From contig SKIG01000122.1 in the NCBI GenBank assembly GCA_007116535.1, forward strand, positions 1-5,935: a stretch of 5,935 bases of DNA, in the 5' to 3' direction. Shown here in pieces: positions 1 to 5,935 of the stretch. Below the pieces are notes generated by a model. It searched no databases and was not told the origin of the DNA. It saw nothing but the letters and a program-made list of their open reading frames with translations. Position 1 is the stretch's first letter; every line of letters begins with the position of its first letter. Made by a program: the position numbers and the translations under genes. Source of the DNA: Psychroflexus sp. Its GTDB lineage: Bacteria > Bacteroidota > Bacteroidia > Flavobacteriales > Flavobacteriaceae.

Positions 1-93
1 CCTTATTTCATTACTTCTTCAAGCTCAGGTGTCGGTAAAGACGAGGTGCTAAAATACATTGATGAAATCAACCAAAATCTAAAAAATCATTAA
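1..93 (+). CDS. engB: C-terminal end of probable ribosome-biogenesis GTP-binding protein EngB (YihA/YsxC), partial
   Basis: Frame 1 is open from the left edge to a TAA at 91-93 and gives the last 30 residues of a protein that starts outside the window. The tail begins PYFITSSSSGVGKDEVLKYI and ends in an acidic/basic helix (DEINQNLKNH). In TRAFAC GTPases of the EngB family the G5 motif (here TSSSSGVG, equivalent to the usual SS-x-x-G-x-G) is followed by a short C-terminal helix of the form EEILxxIxxI, which fits well. EngB is a cytoplasmic GTPase needed for assembly of the large ribosomal subunit. The G1 to G4 motifs are outside the window, so the call rests on one short motif and on the tail length. 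Another Era-like GTPase is the main alternative. Confidence 0.72.
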   Translation, partial: PYFITSSSSGVGKDEVLKYIDEINQNLKNH

Positions 94-126
94 CTTAGCA
101 GAATTGACCAACAAGCACATCTAGTT
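94..126 (+). other. Short intergenic gap with no clear promoter or terminator
   Basis: This 33-base gap separates the GTPase stop from the M23 peptidase ATG. I see no GC-rich stem followed by a T-run, so no intrinsic terminator. A TTG at 104-106 could serve as a Bacteroidota -33 element, but no TAnnTTTG -7 box lies at the right distance before the ATG. No Shine-Dalgarno sequence precedes the ATG, as is usual in this phylum. The gap is consistent with read-through transcription from the upstream gene. Confidence 0.45.
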
Positions 127-1818
127 ATGAAAGTTGTTAAGTTTTTTATATTTATTTTTCTTTTTAATTTAATTCATGGGCAAGAAATCCCCAAAGATTA
201 TTTTGCCTCTCCTTTAGACATTCCAATTATTCTGTCAGGAACTTTTGGTGAACTTAGAAACAATCATTTCCATGCGGGGATTGATATCAAAACACAAGGT
301 AGAACAGGACTCCCTGTAAAAGCTTCCGCAGATGGATATGTTGCTAGGATTAACGTAAACGAATTTGGCTATGGAAAGGTGCTTTACATCAATCATCCCA
401 ATGGGTATCAAACTGTTTACGCTCATTTAGAGTCATTTTCGCCAAACATTGAAGCACATGTAAAAAAGCTTCAATACCAAAAAGAGTCCTATGTAATTCA
501 GGATTTTCTGGAGTCGAATAAAATCACTGTCAAAAAAGGAGAAGTCATTGGATATAGTGGAAATAGTGGTTCGAGTGGTGGACCTCATGTTCATTTTGAA
601 ATCCGTGACTCTAAAGCACAACCCATGAATCCTCTTCTTTTTGGCTTCGAAGAAATAAAAGACAATATTCCCCCTCGGATTAACGGACTTTGGGTATATA
701 CGCTAGATGAAAATAGCCAAGTGGGAGGTATTCAAGGAAGACAGCGAGTAAAATTAAATTCAACAGGAGAAAACACTTTCAAAGCAGACCCAATCGTAGC
801 TTTTGGGAAAATTGGTTTTGGAGTAGTTACCGACGATCAGCTTGATAAAGCTGTAAACAGAAATGGCGTATATAAAATTCAAACAAAGCTCAATGGTCAG
901 CCACATTTTGGTTTGATTTTCGATAAATTCTCTTTTGGAGAAACAAGGTATTTGAATTATTTAATTGATTATGGTTTTGCTAAAGAACACAAAACAAAAA
1001 TTCAGCGTCTATTTTCTAAAAAGAAACCCACACAAATTTTTGACACTAATGTAGGAAATGGAATTCTAAATCTTTCCATACCTCAGGCGACCTATCAATA
1101 CCATATTAGTGTTGAAGATTTTGCAGGAAACAAAAAAGAAATTTTGGTTCCTATTGAAGCCGATTCACTAGCGATTACAAAAGCAGTCCCATCTAAAACT
1201 ACACCTTATCATGTACTAGCAAATCAACCTGCAGCTTTTGAGGAAAAGAATGTAGATGTTTATTTTCCTAAGGGTAGCTTGTATGAAGACGCTTATCTTT
1301 CTATTGAGTTCCATCAAAATGCAGTTGATTTGCATGACTACAAAACTCCAATTCACAATAAAGTAAGTTTAGGATTTGACATCAGCCACCTTCCTCAAGA
1401 ACTAAAAGAAAAAGCATACATAGCCAATGTTATGCCATGGGGACCAAAAAATTATGTCGCTGCAAAACTCAGCCAAGACCGAATTGTGGCTCAAATTAAT
1501 CAGTTTGGGCGCTACGAAATTGCCTACGATAAAACACCTCCCACAATAAAACCTAAAAATTTCCGTAATAAGCAATGGATGTCTGATTTTCGTTATTTAA
1601 TTGTTGAAGTAGATGATGAAGACACAGGAATTGATAGCTACAGAGCTAGCGTGAATGGGAAGTTTATTTTAATGGAATACGAATACAAAGACAAGACCTT
1701 GACATACGATTTTAACGATGGGATTTTCCAAGATGGAAAAAATGAGTTAAAAATTGTTGTGCGAGATAAAGTTGGAAATACCAGTACTTTTGAAGCTGAA
1801 ATTTACAGAAAGAACTAA
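127..1818 (+). CDS. Exported M23 (LytM-type) zinc metallopeptidase with long C-terminal Ig-like region
   Basis: This 563-residue protein is a probable peptidoglycan endopeptidase acting in the periplasm or envelope. Residues 1-19 form a Sec signal peptide (two lysines, then a Phe/Ile/Leu core, with likely cleavage near HG-Q). The M23 domain spans about residues 35-172. It has H49 and D53 in HAGID, H100 in YAHL, and H154/H156 in PHVHFEIR. These correspond to the LytM zinc ligands (H49, D53, H156) and the catalytic histidines, so the enzyme should be active. About 22 extra residues sit between YAHL and the VKKGEVIGYSGNSG hairpin, compared with a compact LytM domain. Residues 180-563 are beta-rich, with two Ig-like edges that look alike (VEDFAGNK at 329-336 and VRDKVGNTS at 545-553). 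I recognise no named domain there. Such extended M23 proteins are familiar in Bacteroidota. The ATG is preferred because it sits directly before the signal peptide. The 3' end overlaps the next gene. Confidence 0.93.
   Translation: MKVVKFFIFIFLFNLIHGQEIPKDYFASPLDIPIILSGTFGELRNNHFHAGIDIKTQGRTGLPVKASADGYVARINVNEFGYGKVLYINHPNGYQTVYAHLESFSPNIEAHVKKLQYQKESYVIQDFLESNKITVKKGEVIGYSGNSGSSGGPHVHFEIRDSKAQPMNPLLFGFEEIKDNIPPRINGLWVYTLDENSQVGGIQGRQRVKLNSTGENTFKADPIVAFGKIGFGVVTDDQLDKAVNRNGVYKIQTKLNGQPHFGLIFDKFSFGETRYLNYLIDYGFAKEHKTKIQRLFSKKKPTQIFDTNVGNGILNLSIPQATYQYHISVEDFAGNKKEILVPIEADSLAITKAVPSKTTPYHVLANQPAAFEEKNVDVYFPKGSLYEDAYLSIEFHQNAVDLHDYKTPIHNKVSLGFDISHLPQELKEKAYIANVMPWGPKNYVAAKLSQDRIVAQINQFGRYEIAYDKTPPTIKPKNFRNKQWMSDFRYLIVEVDDEDTGIDSYRASVNGKFILMEYEYKDKTLTYDFNDGIFQDGKNELKIVVRDKVGNTSTFEAEIYRKN
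1790..1818 (+). other. Overlap of M23 peptidase 3' end with the non-ATG start of the receptor gene
   Basis: The receptor frame is open across the last part of the peptidase gene. The peptidase stop TAA is at 1816-1818, and the receptor's best start is the TTG at 1790-1792 in another frame. The shared 29 bases suggest translational coupling, in which ribosomes finishing the peptidase re-initiate on the receptor. No ATG or GTG lies in the receptor frame between the peptidase stop and the signal peptide core; only rarer ATT or ATA codons occur there. Confidence 0.5.
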
Positions 1819-4288
1819 AACTTTTGTATATCAAATTTGTTGTTATCTCGCTATACTTATAGGGAGCATAACTACTTTGCAGGCTCAAACAGGTCGGGTA
1901 AAAGGAATTATTTTCGACCAAGACAATAACCCCATTCCTTTTGCTGAAATCACCTATGCAAATGAAGGTACAACAACCAACAAAAATGGATTTTACGTCA
2001 TCGATATTCCCGCCAACAAAACCATTGAAATAAAAGTAAATTTTCTTGGTTTTAAGCAACTTACAACACGAATAAAAGTTTCTCCAGGGGATGATATTGA
2101 ATTAAACTTGGTGCTAAAAGAAGACGAAGAACAAATTGGCGAAGTAACCATCACCGCAGAAAAAAGAACCCGTATTGAAGGTATCTCAAGTTTAAGCCCT
2201 TCTGTTGTTAGAAGAATCCCTGGCGCCAATCCAGGTGTAGAAAATATTTTGAATACGCTTCCTGGAGTCAATTCGAATAATGAATTAAGTACGCAATATT
2301 CCGTTAGAGGTGGAAGCTATGACGAAAATTTAGTTTATGTTAATGAAATTGAAGTCTATCGCCCTTTTTTAATACGAAGCGGTCAGCAAGAAGGCTTGAG
2401 TTTTGTTAATACTGATATGGTTCGAAGCGTTAATTTTTCAGCAGGAGGATTCAAAGCGAGGTTTGGTGATAAACTGTCTTCTGTGTTAGATATTGAATAC
2501 CGAAGACCTACTGAATTTGGAGGTTCTTTTGAAGCAAGTTTGTTAGGAGGAAGTGTTTCCTTAGAAGGCGTTTCGAAAAACAAAAAGCTTACTGCCATTG
2601 GAGGAGTTCGTTATAGAGACAATAGCCTTTTTGTAAATGCAAAGCAAATTGAAGCCAACTTCGTTCCTAGATTTACCGATGCGCAAACTTATGTCACCTA
2701 CCAATTCAGTGAAAAATTTGAGTTAAGCTTTTTGGGTAACCTTGCTGTAAACACTTATGACTATGAACCTTTTACCCGCCGAACAAATTTTGGAACTGCC
2801 GCGCAACCCATTGCCTTGCTAGTTTTTTATGAAGGTCAAGAAAAAACAAGATACGATACGAGTTTTGGCGCTTTTAAAGCTACGTACCAAGTCAACGATA
2901 AGTTCAATGCACGCTTGATTGCGTCTGCTTACCACACGCAAGAAGAAGAAAATTTTGATATTTTGGCACAATACCGTTTAGGAGCAGTAAGCTCTGATTT
3001 TGGTGCAGACAATTTCGGTGAAGTTGAATTTTCAGAGGGAGTAGGCTCTCAGTTTCTTCACGGAAGAAATAAATTAGATGCCTTCATCATTAATATTGAA
3101 CATTTAGGAAATTACAAAGAAGGAGAACACTTGTTTGAATACGGACTCAAGTATACACATGAGGATTTTCGTGATCGTTTGCAAGAATATGAAGTTATAG
3201 ACTCCGCAGGATTTAATGTGCGACCACCTGAATTTGATATTCGCAACCAACAACCCTATGAACCTTTTGAAGGAGACATCGAGCCATTCGAGCGGATACG
3301 TGCTTTTAATGAAACGCAGATAGATAGAATTTCAGGGTTTCTTCAATGGAGCTACAGAACAAACATAGGAAGTGCAGAAGCTTGGATGAATGTAGGAGTC
3401 CGAGGACACAGTTGGACAACACAAGGAGCGGGAACGTCTGCGCAAACCCAAATGGTAGTTAGTCCAAGAACACAGTTTTCTATTAAACCTGCATGGAAAA
3501 AAGACATGATTTTTCGACTTTCCACAGGTATGTATCACCAACCCCCATTTTATCGAGAACTTAGAGATTCCGTAGGTCAAGTTCAACCAAATGTCAAAGC
3601 ACAACGTGCAATTCATTATGTAGCCGCCAATGACTACAGTTTTAAAATGTGGAAAAGACCCTTCCGGTTAGTTACAGAAGTGTATTACAAAGACATGGAC
3701 AACGTCAACCCATTTACCATTGAAAATGTACGTATTCGTTACCGAGCGAGAAATGATGTAAAAGCTTATGCATATGGACTTGACATGCGATTGAATGGCG
3801 AATTTGTTCCGGGAACAGAAAGTTGGGTAAGTTTTAGCTATATGAAAACAGAAGAAAAAGCAGATGAGCGCGGTTACATTCCGAGACCAACCGATCAGCG
3901 GCTTAAATTTGCTATCCTATTTCAAGATTACGTAGAAAAGTTCCCAAAGATGAAACTCTACCTGAATATGGTTTATAATACAGGTTTGCCAGGAGGTTCT
4001 CCTCGATTTGAAGACCCTTTTTTATATCAAAATCGACTTCCTGATTACCACAGAGTAGATGCGGGCTTTTCTTATGCAATCAAAGAAGAAGACGATGTAC
4101 TACGCGAAGGACATTTTCTTAATAACTTTCGCTATTTAAGTTTCGGTTTTGAAATTTTTAACTTATTTGACCGACTTAACTCCATAACTAATACCTTTGT
4201 AAGAGACGCAAGCAGTCAAGGACAATTTGCCGTTCCAAACTTCCTGAGTCCACGTGTTTTCAACCTACGAATGACAGCAAGATTTTAA
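1790..4288 (+). CDS. TonB-dependent outer-membrane receptor with N-terminal carboxypeptidase-regulatory-like domain
   Basis: With the chosen start the protein has 832 residues and is a TonB/ExbBD-energised outer-membrane transporter. In order it has a signal peptide (about 1-32, cleavage near LQA-Q), a carboxypeptidase D regulatory-like domain (about 35-120, GIIFDQDNNPIPFAEI onward, with the usual NKNGFYVIDIP segment), a likely TonB box (about 116-123, GEVTITA), a plug domain (about 130-240, with NTLPGVN, YSVRGGSYDENLVYVNEIEV and SAGGFKARFGDKLSSVLDI) and a beta-barrel to the C-terminus. The last strand ends in Phe (RVFNLRMTARF), as the BAM complex expects. It is shorter than a SusC (about 1000 residues) and no SusD follows. 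There is no in-frame ATG before the signal peptide. TTG at 1790 gives M-K-L-K-F and a good n-region, so it is preferred. TTG at 1772 or 1754 would add 6 or 12 residues. The substrate cannot be told from sequence. The amylase 10 bases downstream makes a glucan possible, but this is inference. Confidence 0.92.
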   Translation: MKLKFTERTKTFVYQICCYLAILIGSITTLQAQTGRVKGIIFDQDNNPIPFAEITYANEGTTTNKNGFYVIDIPANKTIEIKVNFLGFKQLTTRIKVSPGDDIELNLVLKEDEEQIGEVTITAEKRTRIEGISSLSPSVVRRIPGANPGVENILNTLPGVNSNNELSTQYSVRGGSYDENLVYVNEIEVYRPFLIRSGQQEGLSFVNTDMVRSVNFSAGGFKARFGDKLSSVLDIEYRRPTEFGGSFEASLLGGSVSLEGVSKNKKLTAIGGVRYRDNSLFVNAKQIEANFVPRFTDAQTYVTYQFSEKFELSFLGNLAVNTYDYEPFTRRTNFGTAAQPIALLVFYEGQEKTRYDTSFGAFKATYQVNDKFNARLIASAYHTQEEENFDILAQYRLGAVSSDFGADNFGEVEFSEGVGSQFLHGRNKLDAFIINIEHLGNYKEGEHLFEYGLKYTHEDFRDRLQEYEVIDSAGFNVRPPEFDIRNQQPYEPFEGDIEPFERIRAFNETQIDRISGFLQWSYRTNIGSAEAWMNVGVRGHSWTTQGAGTSAQTQMVVSPRTQFSIKPAWKKDMIFRLSTGMYHQPPFYRELRDSVGQVQPNVKAQRAIHYVAANDYSFKMWKRPFRLVTEVYYKDMDNVNPFTIENVRIRYRARNDVKAYAYGLDMRLNGEFVPGTESWVSFSYMKTEEKADERGYIPRPTDQRLKFAILFQDYVEKFPKMKLYLNMVYNTGLPGGSPRFEDPFLYQNRLPDYHRVDAGFSYAIKEEDDVLREGHFLNNFRYLSFGFEIFNLFDRLNSITNTFVRDASSQGQFAVPNFLSPRVFNLRMTARF

Positions 4289-4298
4289 TATTTTTACT

Positions 4299-5935
4299 AT
4301 GAATTTGATAAATAAAATTAGCTTTTTAGCTTTAGTATTTGCTTCAACCATCCTTTTTATTCGATGTTCGGCTGAAGAAAAGGAAAACCAAGAAATGAAT
4401 GAAGCAAAAGAAGCTCCCTTTATGTGGGAGGCTTCAACCGTCTATTTTCTGCTTACCGATCGATTTAGAAATGGAGACGAGAGCAATGACTTTAATTTCA
4501 ACAGAGATAAAGAAACTGGAGTGCTTCGTGGCTTTGAAGGAGGTGACTTACGCGGAATCATTCAAAAAATAGACGCCAATTATTTTTCCGACCTAGGAGT
4601 GAATGCTATTTGGATGACTCCTATTGTCGAGCAAATACATGATGCAACCGACGAAGGAACAGGAAAAACATATGCTTACCACGGATATTGGGCAAAAGAC
4701 TGGACAAGCTTAGACCCTAATTTTGGCACCAAAGAAGAATTAAAAGAATTAGTAGAAAAAGCACATGCAAAAGGAATCCGTGTCTTACTTGATGCGGTTG
4801 TTAACCACACTGGACCTGTTACAGACAAAGACGAACAGTGGCCTGATGAGTGGGTAAGAACTTCACCAACATGTAGCTACGAAAATTTTGAAACTACCGT
4901 AACTTGTACTTTGGTAGATAACCTGCCTGATATTCGAACTGAATCTGATAAAGTAGTTGAATTACCTGAGTTTCTGATTGAAAAATGGAAAAATGAAGGT
5001 CGCTATGAAGAAGAAGTAGCTTCTTTAGATGCCTTTTTTGAAACTACAGGATATCCCCGTGCACCCCGATTCTATGTAATGAAATGGCTTTCGGACTACA
5101 TCACAGAATTAGGAATTGACGGTTATCGTGTAGATACCGTAAAGCATACAGAAGAATATGTTTGGCAAGAATTCAATGCTATTTGTCAAACAAGATTCAG
5201 CGAATGGAAAGAAGCCAACCCCGAAAAAGTTCTCGATGAGAATGACTTCTACCTAGTAGGCGAGGTGTATAATTACGCTATCAGTCATGAAAAATCATTT
5301 GATTTTGGCGACAAACAAATCAATTATTTTGATGATGCTTTTGCAAGTTTAATCAACTTTGAGTTCAAGTGGAATGCTATGCAACAAACTATGGAAGAGC
5401 ATTTTTCGCGTTATAGCGATGTGTTGAATGGAAGTATGAAAGGCTACAGTGTCTTAAATTACTTAACCTCTCATGACGATGGACAACCTTATGATGCTAG
5501 TAGAGAAAAAGGGATTGAAGCCGCTAATAGACTACTACTTTCTCCGGGAGGAGCACAGATTTACTACGGAGATGAAAGCAACAGAAACCTTATTGTTGAA
5601 GATGCAGTTGGAGATGCAACTCTGCGAACTATGATGAATTGGGAGGAAATAGAAAATAATTCTGACGTTCAAGAAGTTTTGTCTCATTGGCGAAAGCTTG
5701 GAAAATTTAGACAACACCACCCAAGTATTGGCGCCGGTATTCACCAAAAAATTAGTGATTCTCCTTATGCTTTCTCAAGACATCTTAAAACCGATAACTT
5801 TGAAGATCTGGTAGTCGTAGCATTTGATATGGAAGAAGGAAGCATACTTGAACTTCCTGAAGGCTTCCATAATAAGAATTTACGAGATGCTTATAGCGGA
5901 GAAACCTTTAATTTAAAAGGTGACAAATTGAAAGC
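4299..5935 (+). CDS. Exported GH13 alpha-amylase, MalS-like, probable lipoprotein; 3' end cut by window
   Basis: The ATG at 4299 opens a frame with no stop to the right edge (545 codons seen). The enzyme should hydrolyse alpha-1,4-glucans such as starch or maltodextrin. The GH13 conserved regions are all present: region I DAVVNH (165-170), region V LPDI (210-213), region II GYRVDTVKH with nucleophile D279, region III GEVYN with acid/base E322, and region IV SHDD (H392, D393). Other landmarks are TDRFRNGDESND (53-64) and SPGGAQIYYGDE (415-426). The stretches around WKEANPEKVLD, LINFEFK, GYSVLNYLTSHD and the YGDES-to-MNW segment resemble E. coli periplasmic MalS as I remember it, pointing to GH13 subfamily 19. 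The leader (residues 1-22) ends in FIRC-SAEEKE. The Cys and acidic tail suggest an envelope lipoprotein, possibly surface-exposed, but Arg at -1 is unusual. C192 and C203 could form a disulfide. An AT-rich 10-base spacer follows the receptor stop, suggesting one operon. Confidence 0.93.
   Translation, partial: MNLINKISFLALVFASTILFIRCSAEEKENQEMNEAKEAPFMWEASTVYFLLTDRFRNGDESNDFNFNRDKETGVLRGFEGGDLRGIIQKIDANYFSDLGVNAIWMTPIVEQIHDATDEGTGKTYAYHGYWAKDWTSLDPNFGTKEELKELVEKAHAKGIRVLLDAVVNHTGPVTDKDEQWPDEWVRTSPTCSYENFETTVTCTLVDNLPDIRTESDKVVELPEFLIEKWKNEGRYEEEVASLDAFFETTGYPRAPRFYVMKWLSDYITELGIDGYRVDTVKHTEEYVWQEFNAICQTRFSEWKEANPEKVLDENDFYLVGEVYNYAISHEKSFDFGDKQINYFDDAFASLINFEFKWNAMQQTMEEHFSRYSDVLNGSMKGYSVLNYLTSHDDGQPYDASREKGIEAANRLLLSPGGAQIYYGDESNRNLIVEDAVGDATLRTMMNWEEIENNSDVQEVLSHWRKLGKFRQHHPSIGAGIHQKISDSPYAFSRHLKTDNFEDLVVVAFDMEEGSILELPEGFHNKNLRDAYSGETFNLKGDKLK

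Noticed and set aside
94..140. Bacteroidota-type promoter (TTG ... TAnnTTTG) before the peptidase gene
   Set aside because: A TTG is present at 104-106, but no TAnnTTTG box follows at the expected distance, so I do not call a promoter.
1754..1789. TTG at 1754 as the receptor start
   Set aside because: It would put 12 extra residues (LCEIKLEIPVLL) before the Lys-rich n-region, lengthening the signal peptide to about 44 residues. TTG 1790 gives a more normal leader, though 1754 and 1772 cannot be excluded.
1712..2059. 115-codon open frame on the - strand across the peptidase-receptor junction
   Set aside because: It lies opposite two well-supported genes, its translation is rich in Cys, Phe and Tyr with no recognisable domain, and it has no promoter or partner. 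It is most likely an antisense shadow.
3332..3616. 94-codon open frame on the - strand within the receptor barrel region
   Set aside because: It is antisense to a beta-barrel coding sequence that is continuous and domain-supported. The translation is Cys- and Ser-rich and looks like noise.
1790..4288. SusC-type assignment for the receptor
   Set aside because: The length (832 residues) is too short, no SusD follows, and the gene next door is an amylase. The regulatory-like domain alone is shared by many non-SusC receptors.
1..5935. CRISPR array, tRNA or rRNA gene, insertion sequence, defence or phage module
   Set aside because: No regularly spaced repeats, cloverleaf sequence, terminal inverted repeats or transposase-like coding sequence were seen. 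Nearly every base belongs to one of four same-strand genes.

Overview
The window looks like a piece of a Bacteroidota chromosome, probably Flavobacteriia or a relative. The DNA is AT-rich, ribosome binding sites of the Shine-Dalgarno type are absent, and the proteins are typical of that phylum: an M23 peptidase with a long C-terminal extension, a TonB-dependent receptor with an N-terminal carboxypeptidase-regulatory-like domain, and an exported alpha-amylase with a lipoprotein-like leader. The order is inferred from general familiarity, not from a search.

All four genes lie on the + strand and are tightly packed. Bases 1-93 are the last 30 codons of a gene that best matches the C-terminus of the ribosome-biogenesis GTPase EngB (YihA/YsxC). 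After a 33-base gap, 127-1818 encodes an exported LytM/M23 zinc endopeptidase with all expected metal and catalytic residues. Its end overlaps the start of a TonB-dependent outer-membrane receptor (about 1790-4288), which has no in-frame ATG upstream of its signal peptide and must start at TTG or another rare codon. Ten bases later, 4299 to the right edge encodes a GH13 alpha-amylase with a complete catalytic set. From remembered family sequence it resembles the periplasmic alpha-amylase MalS (GH13_19). It is cut by the window end before a stop codon.

The spacing (33 bases, a 29-base overlap, 10 bases) and the absence of any visible terminator suggest co-transcription of the peptidase, receptor and amylase, possibly with the upstream GTPase. 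A plausible reading is that the receptor moves a substrate across the outer membrane and the amylase cuts alpha-glucans at the cell envelope, while the M23 enzyme acts on peptidoglycan. Only the enzyme classes are supported by sequence; the receptor's substrate is unknown, and no SusD partner lies in the window.

No RNA gene, insertion sequence, CRISPR array, att site or clear terminator was seen. No intergenic stretch exceeds 33 bases. The window looks like ordinary core or near-core chromosome, and I did not find a clearly new system in it. The points most worth a second look are the non-ATG overlapping start of the receptor, the amylase and non-SusC receptor pairing, and the amylase's odd lipobox.
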